Shown here: piece after piece, positions 7,407 to 16,567 of the stretch
How the letters are laid out: every line of letters begins with the position of its first letter
Position numbering within the stretch: the first letter of the stretch is position 1
DNA from: Chloroflexota bacterium
Lineage (GTDB): Bacteria; Chloroflexota; Dehalococcoidia; UBA1151; TMED-70
DNA: 64,000 nucleotides
NCBI GenBank assembly: GCA_002721875.1
Contig: PBLU01000012.1
Span: 18,504-82,503 of the forward strand
Direction: 5' to 3'
Position numbers and translations under genes: made by a program
The notes under the pieces: generated by a model
Told to the model about the DNA's origin: nothing
Databases searched by the model: none
The model's input: the letters and a program-made list of their open reading frames with translations, nothing else

Positions 7407-8285
7407 ATGCTAAATCAAATAGATAATAAAAAATTCTGGATTTACTTTTCTCTATTTATTTTGACTCTTGTAATAATCCTTACTTTTGGATTTTTATTGA
7501 GCTTAGAAAGCTTAAACAAAATTTTATTTTTAGGTTTTGAGGCATCTTCAAGTACTAGTTCTTTCTATCTGAATTTTTCTAACCTAATTAGATTGGGGAT
7601 AGCTTTTAGTGCAGGTCTAGTAGCAGTTTTTAATCCATGTGGATTTGCTCTTTTATCGGTATATTTTTCATCATTCTTGAAAAATGATGAAAAATTATTA
7701 TTTAATGGCAGTACATCAATTTTTTCAAAAAAATTTCTTGAACCTCTATATATTTCAACTGTTGTTACAGTTGGTTTTATATTAGTTTTTTTTATCTTTG
7801 CATCAATTATTTCTGCCGGTTTTTATAGTATAAGAGATGTGTTTTCATATTTCGGCTTAGTAATCTCTATACTTCTTCTAGGTTATGGTTTTATAGTTCT
7901 TTATGGTGGTAATGTTTATTTCTTAAAATTACAAAAATTAGCATATCTATTTGACTCAAAAAAAAATGGTACATCTAGATTCTATTTTATTTATGGCGTT
8001 TCATATGGAATAACTTCTTTATCATGTACTCTACCTATATTTATGTCTATTGTTTTTAGCCTTTCGAATGTATCTAAATTACAAATACTTTTTATTGATT
8101 TTATTCTTTTTTCATTAGGGACATGGGTTGCTCTTTTGAGTGTTTCTTTTGGGTTATTATTCTTGAAATTTGTTATAGATAAAGTAAAAATATTTCTGAC
8201 GGTTTATAAATATGTTGCTTCAAGTATTTTAATTTTATCAAGTGCTTATTTAATATTTTATTGGATGAGTGAATTTAAAATATAA
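7407..8285 (+). CDS. CcdA/DsbD-family transmembrane thiol-electron carrier
   Basis: CcdA-type proteins pass reducing power across the membrane to keep apocytochrome and other thiols reduced. The 292-residue protein has an N-terminal anchor helix and then about six more helices. The redox pair is visible as C78 in the first repeat (SAGLVAVFNPCGF) and C207 in the second (GITSLSCTLP), matching the two conserved helix cysteines of CcdA. It probably serves the nearby ccm operon. It has an unusual leader in which a hairpin lies between ribosome site and start. Confidence 0.8.
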   Translation: MLNQIDNKKFWIYFSLFILTLVIILTFGFLLSLESLNKILFLGFEASSSTSSFYLNFSNLIRLGIAFSAGLVAVFNPCGFALLSVYFSSFLKNDEKLLFNGSTSIFSKKFLEPLYISTVVTVGFILVFFIFASIISAGFYSIRDVFSYFGLVISILLLGYGFIVLYGGNVYFLKLQKLAYLFDSKKNGTSRFYFIYGVSYGITSLSCTLPIFMSIVFSLSNVSKLQILFIDFILFSLGTWVALLSVSFGLLFLKFVIDKVKIFLTVYKYVASSILILSSAYLIFYWMSEFKI

Positions 8286-8335
8286 AATTTATTCTCAGAT
8301 TTACTAAGCATTTTGTGTAAAAAATAAATAATAAT

Positions 8336-8344
8336 TGTTATAAT
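8336..8344 (+). promoter_or_regulatory. Extended -10 promoter for the rpsB operon
   Basis: TGTTATAAT is a perfect extended -10 element (TG, one base, TATAAT). No good -35 hexamer is present at 16-18 bases, which is tolerable for extended -10 promoters. A start near 8351 gives a leader of about 50 bases before the TTG of rpsB. Confidence 0.55.
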
Positions 8345-8401
8345 GATTGTTTGGATTACCGTTTATATTTCAACTAAGTGAAACTAAATTAAGGAATAAA
8401 T

Positions 8402-9478
8402 TTGACTACAAAGAATGAAAAATTATCAGCATCAATTCAGGAATTATTTGATGCAGGTTCTCATTTTGGACATCCATCTAGGCGATGGAATCCTAAAATG
8501 ACAGAGTATATTCACTCAAAAAGAAATGGCTCTCACATTATAAATTTATCTAAGACTCAAGAAAAGTTATTACAAGCAGTTAACTTTATTGAATCTGTTA
8601 TTTCAGATGGTGGTAATTGTATGTTTGTTGGAACTAAAAAGCATGCCCAAAATATCATAAAAGAAAATGCTGAAAGATCTAATTCACTTTATATTAATCA
8701 AAGATGGCTGGGCGGTTTAATGACTAACTTCAAAACAATTGAGAGAAGACTTGAAAGACTTGTTGAACTTGAAGATTCATTTGCAAAGGGTATTATTATC
8801 TCTCAGACTAAAAGAGAATCTCAAAAACTCGATACTGAAAGAGGAAGACTTAATAAGTTTTTTTCTGGAATAAAAGAGATGAATGAATTACCTTCTGTGC
8901 TTTATGTAGTAGATATCCATAGAGAAAAAATTGCTGTAGCAGAAGCTAGAAAACTTAATATACCTGTTGTGGCTATGGTTGATACAAATTCAGATCCTAA
9001 TCAAGTAGAATATCCTATTCCATCAAATGATGATGGTTTGAGATCAATTCAGCTTATAACTAATATAATCACAGATGCGATAATTTCAGGTCAAGAGTTA
9101 TACCAAAAGAAGCAGGAGGATCAACTAGCGGAAGAGGCTGAGCTAGAAAGATTAGAAGCTGAAGCTAGAAATAAAGCCCAAGAACAAGCTGCTAAAAGAC
9201 AGTCTAATAATGATTCTAGTGCAAAAGCAGAGCCAGAAGTAAAAGCTGAGCCAGAAGCAAAAGCAGAGCCAGAAGCAAAAGCAGAGCCAGAAGTAAAAAC
9301 TGAGCCAAAAGCAAAAGCTGAGCCAAAAGCAAAAGCTCAGCCAAAAGCAAAAGCTGAGCCAAAAGCAAAAGCTGAACCAAAAGCAAAAGCTGAGCCAAAA
9401 GCAAAAGCTAAACCAAAAGCAAAAGCTAAACCAAAAGCAAAAGCTAAGGCAAAAAAAACTGATACTGAAAAAAAATAA
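8402..9478 (+). CDS. rpsB: Ribosomal protein S2 with repetitive C-terminal tail
   Basis: S2 binds the 30S head near S1. The first 240 residues are a normal S2 (FDAGSHFGHPSRRWNPKM near the start, then FVGTKKHAQNII, NQRWLGGLMTNF and PVVAMVDTNSDPN). The protein then continues to 358 residues, about 100 more than usual: a charged helical stretch (about 240-270) and a tail of twelve hexapeptide units of the KAEPKA type, acidic at first and increasingly lysine-rich. The start is a TTG with a weak AAGGAAT site. tsf follows after 17 bases, the classic pairing. Confidence 0.95.
   Translation: MTTKNEKLSASIQELFDAGSHFGHPSRRWNPKMTEYIHSKRNGSHIINLSKTQEKLLQAVNFIESVISDGGNCMFVGTKKHAQNIIKENAERSNSLYINQRWLGGLMTNFKTIERRLERLVELEDSFAKGIIISQTKRESQKLDTERGRLNKFFSGIKEMNELPSVLYVVDIHREKIAVAEARKLNIPVVAMVDTNSDPNQVEYPIPSNDDGLRSIQLITNIITDAIISGQELYQKKQEDQLAEEAELERLEAEARNKAQEQAAKRQSNNDSSAKAEPEVKAEPEAKAEPEAKAEPEVKTEPKAKAEPKAKAQPKAKAEPKAKAEPKAKAEPKAKAKPKAKAKPKAKAKAKKTDTEKK
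9224..9439 (+). repeat. 18-bp tandem repeat coding for the S2 tail
   Basis: Twelve in-frame 18-base units of the form aaagctgagccaaaagca encode KAEPKA-like hexapeptides. The first five units carry GAA (E) or GTA (V) variants and the last ones change E to K. Near-identical units make the copy number prone to slippage. The repeat also creates long open frames on the opposite strand with no coding merit. Confidence 0.9.
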
Positions 9479-9495
9479 ATATTTAGGAGAACTCA

Positions 9496-9990
9496 ATGGT
9501 TGAAATAACTGCAAGCTTAATCAAAGAACTTAGAGATAACACTGGTGCAGGTATTATGGATGCAAAAAAAGCACTAGAAGAATCTCAAGGTGATATGAAA
9601 AAAGCTGAAGAATTTCTAAATAAGAAAGGTCTTGCTTCTGTAGAAAAAAGAGCCGGTAGAGCTACAGAAAATGGAATAGTTGAATCATATATTCATACTG
9701 GGGGTAGAATTGGAGCATTGGTACAATTATCTTGTGAGACTGATTTTGTTGCTAGAACAGATGAATTCTCTAAATGTGCAAAAGAAATTGCTATGCAAGT
9801 TGCTGCAATGAATCCTACCTCTATTACAAAATCTGAAAATTCAGAAGAATCAGAAGATCAGATTTTAGAACTTCAACCTTACATAAGAGATTCATCTAAA
9901 ACTGTAGGAGAAGTAGTAAAGGAACTATCCTCAAAAGTTGGAGAAAATATTGTAATCAAGAAAATAAATAGATTTGAAATTGGAAATTAA
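9496..9990 (+). CDS. tsf: Elongation factor Ts, short form
   Basis: EF-Ts recharges EF-Tu by displacing GDP. The protein is 164 residues, much shorter than the 280 or so of E. coli, and consists of the N-terminal UBA-like domain (LIKELRDNTGAGIMDAKKAL), the TDFVAR motif (about 82-87) that inserts into EF-Tu, and one truncated core subdomain. Short forms of this kind occur in Chloroflexota, Thermus and mitochondria-like lineages. AGGAG lies just upstream of the ATG. The last 17 bases overlap the start of pyrH. Confidence 0.93.
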   Translation: MVEITASLIKELRDNTGAGIMDAKKALEESQGDMKKAEEFLNKKGLASVEKRAGRATENGIVESYIHTGGRIGALVQLSCETDFVARTDEFSKCAKEIAMQVAAMNPTSITKSENSEESEDQILELQPYIRDSSKTVGEVVKELSSKVGENIVIKKINRFEIGN

Positions 9991-10711
9991 TAAACCAAGA
10001 AGAATTGTCTTAAAGCTTTCAGGAGAGTCACTGAAAGGAAATCTAGAGTTTGGTCTCCACAGTGAAATTATAAGATCTATTTCAACTGAAATAAAAAAAG
10101 TTTCAAGCCTTAACATACAAGTTTCAATAGTTGTCGGTGGTGGTAATTTTTGGAGAGGTGCGGAATATGAGAAAAGAGGAATGGATAGGTCTACTGCTGA
10201 TTATGCAGGTATGTTAGCAACTATAATGAATGCACTAGCACTTCAAGATGAATTAGAAAAAAATGATATTCCAGTTAGAACTCAAACAGCCCTAAATCTT
10301 CCTTCAGTAGCTGAACCATATATAAGAAGAAAAGCTATTAGGCACTTAGAAAAAGGTAGGCTGGTTCTTTTTGCTGGAGGTACAGGTAATCCTTTTATGT
10401 CAACAGACACGGCGGCAGCTCTCAGAGCTATTGAAATAAATGCAGACTTATTAATAATGGCTAAAAATGGTATAGATGGTATGTATGATTCAGATCCTAA
10501 TTTAAATCAAAGTGCACAAAAGATCGATGAAATTACTCATCATGAAGCTTTGAGTATGAGATTGGCCGCTCTTGATTCGACCGCACTTACATTATGTATG
10601 GATAATCTTATACCAATAGTTATTTTTGATTTATTTAAAAAAGATAATTTATTAAGTGTGGTATCTGGCGATAAAGTAGGTACCCATATATATACACCAA
10701 AAAAATCTTAG
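9974..10711 (+). CDS. pyrH: UMP kinase
   Basis: UMP kinase phosphorylates UMP to UDP. The 245-residue protein shows the amino-acid-kinase fold motifs: KLSGESLKG (about 14-22), GGGNFWRG, the DRSTADYAGM segment, and GTGNPFMSTDTAAALRA for nucleotide binding. The start is a TTG at 9974, inside tsf; a second in-frame TTG at 9980 would shorten it by two residues. The tsf-pyrH-frr order is typical of Gram-positive-type bacteria. Confidence 0.95.
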   Translation: MKLEINKPRRIVLKLSGESLKGNLEFGLHSEIIRSISTEIKKVSSLNIQVSIVVGGGNFWRGAEYEKRGMDRSTADYAGMLATIMNALALQDELEKNDIPVRTQTALNLPSVAEPYIRRKAIRHLEKGRLVLFAGGTGNPFMSTDTAAALRAIEINADLLIMAKNGIDGMYDSDPNLNQSAQKIDEITHHEALSMRLAALDSTALTLCMDNLIPIVIFDLFKKDNLLSVVSGDKVGTHIYTPKKS

Positions 10712-10741
10712 GTAATATATAAGAAAATATAAGGATTTATT

Positions 10742-11302
10742 ATGGAATTATCAGAGATACTTAGTGATTGTTCAGAAAGAATGAAATCATCGTGTGATTT
10801 TTTTGTTGAGGATATAAAATCTATTCGTACTGGGAGAGCTACAACAAGTTTATTAGAAAATATTAAAGTTGACTATCACGGATCAATTATGCCTTTGAAT
10901 CAACTTGCTCAGATTTCACTAAGCGATCAGAGAAGTATGACTGTTCAACCTTGGGATAAAACTGCTGTTCAAATTATAGCTAAGTCTATACAGAATTCTG
11001 ATTTGGGTATAACCCCACAAATTGAGAGTGATTTGATTAGAGTAAATATCCCTCCTATGACTGAGGAGACTAGAAAAGATGTTGTAAAAGTTTTGAAACA
11101 GCGTTCTGAGCAATCAAAAGTATCAATAAGGAATATCAGAAGAGATGGTCAAGATGAAATCAGAAAACTTGAAAAAGAAGGTAATTGCTCAGAAGATGAC
11201 TCTAGAAGAGCGTCCACTGATTTGCAGAAGATAACGGATGATTCAATAAAAAATATAGAAAATGAAGCTAATTCAAAAGAATCTGAAATAATGCAAGTAT
11301 AA
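10742..11302 (+). CDS. frr: Ribosome recycling factor
   Basis: RRF splits post-termination ribosomes together with EF-G. The 186-residue length is exactly standard. Recognisable segments are the SIRTGRATTSLLENIKVDYHG region (about 28-48), PWDKTAVQIIAKSI, and the C-terminal RRDGQDEIRKLEKEG coil. AAGGATTT precedes the ATG. uppS starts two bases after the stop. Confidence 0.95.
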   Translation: MELSEILSDCSERMKSSCDFFVEDIKSIRTGRATTSLLENIKVDYHGSIMPLNQLAQISLSDQRSMTVQPWDKTAVQIIAKSIQNSDLGITPQIESDLIRVNIPPMTEETRKDVVKVLKQRSEQSKVSIRNIRRDGQDEIRKLEKEGNCSEDDSRRASTDLQKITDDSIKNIENEANSKESEIMQV

Positions 11303-11304
11303 TT

Positions 11305-11994
11305 ATGTCTGATAATAATTCTGTCCCCAAACACTTAGCTATTATTATGGATGGAAATGGTAGATGGGCTCTAGAAAAACATCTAGATAGGTCAGAGGGG
11401 CATATTAAGGGTTATCAAAATATAAAATCTATAACTCTTATGGCAAAAAAACTTGGAGTTAAATATCTTACTCTTTTTGCTTTTTCAACTGAAAATTGGA
11501 ATAGACCTTTGAAAGAGGTAAATTTCATAATGAATTTAGCTCTTGAGGTAATAATTAAGGAATCAGAAGAACTAAGTCAAAATAATATAAATATAACTCA
11601 TTTGGGTGACAAAAAAAACTTATCAACTGAAATGATTCAAAAAATAAAAAAATCTGAGGAATTAACTAAAAACAACAATGAATTCTTTCTGTCAATAGCA
11701 TTTAATTATGGCGCCAGAAACGAAATTATAAATGCAGTTAATAAAATTATACAAAAAAAAATTATCTCCATAGATGAGGAAATTTTTTCTTCAAATCTGA
11801 TGAGTAAAGATTATCCTGATCCTGATATGATAATTCGAACAGGTGGTGAAAAAAGGCTTTCAAATTTTCTTTTGTGGCAAGCTGCATATGCTGAGCTTTA
11901 TTTTGAAGATAAATTTTGGCCTGATTTTAAAATAAATGATTTAGAAAGAATTATTAGTAATTATTCCCTAAGGAAAAGAAATTTTGGAAATTAG
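11305..11994 (+). CDS. uppS: Isoprenyl (undecaprenyl) diphosphate synthase
   Basis: This cis-prenyltransferase builds the lipid carrier for wall polymers. The 229-residue protein has the catalytic MDGNGRWA motif (D16), AFSTENWNRP, and the C-terminal IRTGGEKRLSNFLLWQ and AELYF blocks. It lies in the conserved frr-uppS-cdsA-dxr order. Its end overlaps the cdsA start by 11 bases. Confidence 0.95.
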   Translation: MSDNNSVPKHLAIIMDGNGRWALEKHLDRSEGHIKGYQNIKSITLMAKKLGVKYLTLFAFSTENWNRPLKEVNFIMNLALEVIIKESEELSQNNINITHLGDKKNLSTEMIQKIKKSEELTKNNNEFFLSIAFNYGARNEIINAVNKIIQKKIISIDEEIFSSNLMSKDYPDPDMIIRTGGEKRLSNFLLWQAAYAELYFEDKFWPDFKINDLERIISNYSLRKRNFGN

Positions 11995-12679
11995 AAATAG
12001 TTCAAAAAGATTAATCACATCAATTGTTGGAATATTTGTAATGGTACTTGGGTTTGAATTTTTACCCACTATTTCATTTATAAAATTTCTTGGTTTTACA
12101 ATTCATCCTTTGGTTCTAACTGCTTTAATATTATTTTTTATAGAAATAATAAAGCAACTAATTAATAATCTAAAATCTAGGAATTATAAATTTTATTTAT
12201 TCATTTTGATTTATATTATTTTTTTTATTCATGTTATTGCTATTGAAAATATGACAGAAAATTGGAAACTTTATTTTTTCTTTGTTCTATTTCAAGTTTT
12301 TTCTGTAGATTCTTTTGGATATATTTTTGGTAAACTTTTTGGGAAATCTAAGCTAAGTTTTCTTGTGAAAATATCACCCAATAAAACTATTGAAGGTTAC
12401 ATAGGTTCAGTTATATTTGGTTTTTTATTTGGCTTTTTTATTCTTTATTTCTTAAGTAAAAATTATTTGGATGATATAGGAATATTTATAATATTTATAA
12501 CCTCAATAGGAATAGTCATTACAAGTATATTAGGTGATCTAGCAGTTTCAAAAATAAAAAGAATCTTAAGTATTGATGATTTTTCAAATATTTTCTATGG
12601 TCATGGAGGAATATTGGATAGACTCGATTCAATTTTACCTAGTTTTACTTTCTTTTTTTGGATATTCTTTTTAACATGA
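11984..12679 (+). CDS. cdsA: Phosphatidate cytidylyltransferase
   Basis: CdsA makes CDP-diacylglycerol for phospholipid synthesis. This 231-residue membrane protein has about six helices and the C-terminal signature: SPNKTIEGYIGS followed by GDLAVSKIKR and GHGGILDRLDS. The start is a TTG at 11984 inside uppS. The protein is at the short end of the family (usually 260-280), lacking part of the N-terminal helices. Its stop overlaps the dxr ATG as ATGA. Confidence 0.92.
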   Translation: MEIRNSSKRLITSIVGIFVMVLGFEFLPTISFIKFLGFTIHPLVLTALILFFIEIIKQLINNLKSRNYKFYLFILIYIIFFIHVIAIENMTENWKLYFFFVLFQVFSVDSFGYIFGKLFGKSKLSFLVKISPNKTIEGYIGSVIFGFLFGFFILYFLSKNYLDDIGIFIIFITSIGIVITSILGDLAVSKIKRILSIDDFSNIFYGHGGILDRLDSILPSFTFFFWIFFLT

Positions 12680-13791
12680 AAAAAGTTGTAATAATAGGTT
12701 CTACAGGTTCTATCGGTGAACAAACAATTGATGTACTTAGAAATGAAAGCTCAATTGAAATATTAGGATTAACAGCTGGCAAAAATTTAGAGAAACATAA
12801 AAATCAGGTCTTGGAATTAAATCCTAAATATTATGATAATTTAGAAAAAAAAGAATATAATATTTCAGGCTCAAATCTTATTGATTCAAAAGATTTAGTA
12901 TCTATTGAAGAAGTTGATTTTATCCTTTTTGCTTCATTTGGTTCTGATGCTCATGAAGTAATTTTTAAAGCAGTTAGAAATGGTGTAAATATTGGTCTAA
13001 CTAATAAAGAAGTGATAGTCACCTTTGGGCCACTATTGTTTGATATTGCTAAAAAAAATAAAACTAAAATATTTCCTGTTGATTCAGAGCCTTCTGCTAT
13101 TTGGCAATGCATCAATGGTGATTATAGAAAAGTATCAAAAATAGTCTTAACTGCTTCTGGTGGAATTTTTAGGGATAAAAGATATGAGGAACTTAGTAAC
13201 GTTACTCCTGCTGAAGCAACATCTCATCCAAACTGGAAGATGGGTAAAAAAATTACGGTTGATTCTTCAACTATGATGAATAAAATTTTTGAAATAGTAG
13301 AAACATCATATATGTTTGATATCGATTTTCAAGATATTGATGTCCTAATACACAGAGAAAGTATTGTACATTCAATGGTTGAGTTTATGGATGGTTCAGT
13401 TAAAGCTCAGCTCTCAAAACCTGACATGAAGCTCCCCATTCAATATGCAATTGACTATCCAAACTTTAATTTAGATTACAAAAATAAAATTGATTTTTCA
13501 AAACTTAGTAACTTAACTTTTTCTCCAGTAGATAGGTCTCAATATCCTTGTTATGATTTTTCTTTGGACTATATACTTAGGGGTAATCTATACATCTCAG
13601 CATTATCTATTCTTAATGAAATTCTTGTTAATTTATTTATCGAAGAAAAAATTTCATATATTTCAATTCCGATTTACCTTGAAAAATTTTTATATAATGA
13701 AAAATTCGATCAAAAATTCACTGTAGATAATATAATTGAAGTAAGAGATTACTTAAAAAATAAAGTTTCTAAAGAAATAAAAATTTTATAA
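12676..13791 (+). CDS. dxr: 1-deoxy-D-xylulose-5-phosphate reductoisomerase
   Basis: Dxr makes 2-C-methyl-D-erythritol 4-phosphate in the MEP isoprenoid pathway. The NADPH site (GSTGSIGEQ) is at the very N-terminus and NKE, HPNWKMG and MMNKIFE carry substrate and metal ligands. The ATG at 12676, overlapping cdsA as ATGA, is preferred over a TTG at 12658 because it sits just before the dinucleotide fold. Two features are off: the metal loop reads DSEPS where DSEHS is usual, and the C-terminal NAANE block is degenerate (SILNEIL). The catalytic acids are kept, so it is probably active. Confidence 0.93.
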   Translation: MKKVVIIGSTGSIGEQTIDVLRNESSIEILGLTAGKNLEKHKNQVLELNPKYYDNLEKKEYNISGSNLIDSKDLVSIEEVDFILFASFGSDAHEVIFKAVRNGVNIGLTNKEVIVTFGPLLFDIAKKNKTKIFPVDSEPSAIWQCINGDYRKVSKIVLTASGGIFRDKRYEELSNVTPAEATSHPNWKMGKKITVDSSTMMNKIFEIVETSYMFDIDFQDIDVLIHRESIVHSMVEFMDGSVKAQLSKPDMKLPIQYAIDYPNFNLDYKNKIDFSKLSNLTFSPVDRSQYPCYDFSLDYILRGNLYISALSILNEILVNLFIEEKISYISIPIYLEKFLYNEKFDQKFTVDNIIEVRDYLKNKVSKEIKIL

Positions 13792-13793
13792 TA

Positions 13794-15347
13794 ATGCAAT
13801 TATTTATTAGTGTAATAACATTATCCTTGATGATAACTCCTCTTGTGGTTTTGCATGAATTAGGACATTACTTAACCGCTAAATACTATGGGGTTAGAGT
13901 TTTGGAATTTGGTATTGGATTCCCTCCAAAATTCTTTAGTATATGGACTACTTACAAGGAATTTACATTAGAAAATAATATAGATATATCAAATTTAAAT
14001 AGAAATGAAATTATCTATATAAAATTAGATACCAATAGTACAGTTACAAGTTTTTCTAAAACAAGAAATATAGATGATATAAGTAGTTATATCCCAGTCA
14101 AACTAATTGAAATTCTTAATAACAAAATAGGTGTAAAAACTATGTTATGGAGTTTGAATATCATACCATTTGGAGGTTTTGTAAAGTTATTTGGTGAAGA
14201 AAGTAATAAGTCTAAAGACTCTTTGAGTCAAGCATCCAAATTTGGAAGATTCATAATAATTTTTTCAGGTGCTTTCATTAATTTTTTATTACCTTTTATA
14301 ATGATCTTCAGTGTAAATATATTCATAACAGAAAAAGATATTTCAGATGTAGTTATTCAGGGTGTTATGGAAGATTCTCCAGCATATAACTCAGGACTAA
14401 GATCAGGAGACAAGGTGATTTCCATAAATAATGTTGATGTACACTCTATTTCTGACTTACAAAATATTACGACTAAAAATTTAGGAGATAAATCAAACTG
14501 GAGAATTTCAAGAGGCATACCTAAAGTATTTATGGGACCTGGAGAAAAGTCTAATTATGATTATTCGGATGATAATTTTTTATCAGTTATGATTGAATCT
14601 AGATGGGACCCTCCAATTCATAAAATTGGAGAAGATATAACCTTAAATCAAGCAAGATTGTATGATCAGTATTCAGGTACTATTACATATTTTGAAGTTT
14701 CTGACACAGTAAAAGAGGGTTATATACCCTTATCTCAGGCCATAATTTATAATGAAGATGTAAAGATAGGAGAGCAAATTCCAATAGTCTTTGATGAATC
14801 TGAGGAAGGTATTCCATTAGATTTGGCCAGAAAAATAGATAATAGATCAGGGATTAGAGATACTATTCAAGAAGGATCGGTTGGTATATTAGTAAACTCT
14901 AATAATTCTAGAAAATATAAAGAAGATTTAAGTGATAATATTTCCAATGCAACAAGAAGTGCGTTTGATATCTATCACTTAAGTTATCTATCAATTATTG
15001 GGATAATTAATAGATCAAGTAATCCAATATTTGATGGCCCTAGAGCTATTGGTCCAATTGGATTAGGAAAAATTAGTGGAGATGTAGCAACTTCATCAAT
15101 CTTAATTTCAGAAAGAATTTTAATTTTATTTACACTTGCTTCCTCAATTAGTCTTTCTCTTGCAGTAATTAATTTGTTACCTTTTCCTGCTTTAGATGGA
15201 GGTAGGTTGGCATTTCTATTTATTGAAATATTGAGAAGAGGCAAAAAGGTTCCTGAGAGAGTTGAATCATATATTCATGGTCTTGGATTCATTATACTAA
15301 TATTATTGATATTTTATATTTCATTTAGAGATATTTCTAGATTATAG
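13794..15347 (+). CDS. rseP: RseP-type intramembrane M50 metalloprotease
   Basis: This site-2-type protease cuts membrane-anchored regulators or leftover signal peptides. The zinc motif HELGH is at 21-25 in the first helix, a PDZ domain follows near residues 190-240 (SPAYNSGLRSGDKVISINN), and the second catalytic aspartate is in LPFPALDGGR near residue 463. At 517 residues it is long for the family: extra sequence lies between the first helix and the core (about 60 residues) and between the PDZ and the last helices (over 100 residues). It is in the usual dxr-rseP-ispG order. Confidence 0.92.
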   Translation: MQLFISVITLSLMITPLVVLHELGHYLTAKYYGVRVLEFGIGFPPKFFSIWTTYKEFTLENNIDISNLNRNEIIYIKLDTNSTVTSFSKTRNIDDISSYIPVKLIEILNNKIGVKTMLWSLNIIPFGGFVKLFGEESNKSKDSLSQASKFGRFIIIFSGAFINFLLPFIMIFSVNIFITEKDISDVVIQGVMEDSPAYNSGLRSGDKVISINNVDVHSISDLQNITTKNLGDKSNWRISRGIPKVFMGPGEKSNYDYSDDNFLSVMIESRWDPPIHKIGEDITLNQARLYDQYSGTITYFEVSDTVKEGYIPLSQAIIYNEDVKIGEQIPIVFDESEEGIPLDLARKIDNRSGIRDTIQEGSVGILVNSNNSRKYKEDLSDNISNATRSAFDIYHLSYLSIIGIINRSSNPIFDGPRAIGPIGLGKISGDVATSSILISERILILFTLASSISLSLAVINLLPFPALDGGRLAFLFIEILRRGKKVPERVESYIHGLGFIILILLIFYISFRDISRL

Positions 15348-15361
15348 AAAGTGGAGAAAAA

Positions 15362-16567
15362 ATGAGAAAAATTACCCATGTGGTAAATGTAGGCAATGTA
15401 AAAGTTGGAGGTAATAATCCAATTGTCGTACAATCTATGACAGATACTGATACTGCTGATGTAAATAAAACAGTAAATCAAATTCAGGAATTATATAATG
15501 CAGGCTCAGAGCTTGTAAGAGTAACTGTAAATAATATTGAATCTGCTAAAGCAATAACTGATATAAAGAATATATTAACTGATAAGGGTATAAATGTGCC
15601 TATAATTGGAGATTTTCATTTTATTGGCCATAAGATCTTAAGATCAGTTCCTAGTTGTGCTGAGAATCTAGATAAGTATAGAATAAATCCAGGTAATTTA
15701 GGAACAGGAAATAGAAAAGATGATAATTTTAAAACCTTTATAGATATCGCTAAAGATCTAAATAAGCCAGTTCGAATTGGAGTTAACGCAGGATCTCTAG
15801 ATCAAGAACTATTAGATATAAAGATGGAAGAAAATAATAAATTAAAAGTACCCAAGAGTGCAGAAGAAGTAGAATCAGAAGCATTAATTTCAAGTGCAAT
15901 TATTTCATATGAAAAAGCAATTGATTTCGGATTAAGTAAAAATAATATTATTATTTCGTGTAAGGTTTCTAGACTAAATCAGATGGTACACTGCTACAGA
16001 GAAATTTCTAAACAATGTTCTGCTCCTCTGCATTTAGGTTTAACTGAAGCAGGTTTAGGAATGAAATCAATTGTTGCTACTTCAGCAGCATTATCTATCT
16101 TGATTGAAGAAGGGATAGGAGATACGATTAGATCTTCTCTTACTCCTGAGGTGGGAGCTCTTAGGTCCAGGGAAGTTGAATTATGCCAAGAAATTTTACA
16201 ATCTTTAGGTATAAGAACCTTTAAACCTCAAGTAACTGCTTGTCCAGGTTGTGGAAGGACTACCTCAACTTATTTTCGAGAATTAGCTTCAGAAATAAAA
16301 GATCATTTAGATCGTAAGAATAAAGAATGGAAAAAAGATTTTCCTGGCTCTGAAGAGTTAAAAGTTGCAGTTATGGGATGTGTTGTTAATGGACCAGGTG
16401 AATCAAAAGCAGCAAATATAGGAGTTTCTTTACCAGGTTCTGGTGAAAATCCTGTAGCTCCTGTGTTTATAGATGGGAAAAAAGTGAAGATTCTTAAAGG
16501 GCAAAATATATCTAATGAGTTTATTGAAATGGTAGAAACTTATGTTCAAAATAAATGGGGGATATAA
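15362..16567 (+). CDS. ispG: 4-hydroxy-3-methylbut-2-enyl diphosphate synthase
   Basis: IspG is the 4Fe-4S enzyme of the late MEP pathway. The 401-residue protein begins with the TIM-barrel segment GNNPIVVQSMTDTDTAD and ends with the cluster domain, where ACPGCGRT supplies two cysteines and MGCVVNGPGE the third. GTGGAGA lies just before the ATG. proS starts directly after its stop. With dxr here and ispH at 44289 three MEP genes are in the window. Confidence 0.95.
   Translation: MRKITHVVNVGNVKVGGNNPIVVQSMTDTDTADVNKTVNQIQELYNAGSELVRVTVNNIESAKAITDIKNILTDKGINVPIIGDFHFIGHKILRSVPSCAENLDKYRINPGNLGTGNRKDDNFKTFIDIAKDLNKPVRIGVNAGSLDQELLDIKMEENNKLKVPKSAEEVESEALISSAIISYEKAIDFGLSKNNIIISCKVSRLNQMVHCYREISKQCSAPLHLGLTEAGLGMKSIVATSAALSILIEEGIGDTIRSSLTPEVGALRSREVELCQEILQSLGIRTFKPQVTACPGCGRTTSTYFRELASEIKDHLDRKNKEWKKDFPGSEELKVAVMGCVVNGPGESKAANIGVSLPGSGENPVAPVFIDGKKVKILKGQNISNEFIEMVETYVQNKWGI

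Noticed and set aside
9152..9514. Long reverse-strand open frames with repeated Phe-Cys-Phe-Trp-Leu or Leu-Leu-Ala units
   Set aside because: They are mirror images of the rpsB tandem repeat; the composition is not protein-like and there is no ribosome site.
12658..12675. TTG start upstream for dxr
   Set aside because: It would add six residues before the dinucleotide-fold strand, while the ATG forms the usual ATGA overlap with cdsA.
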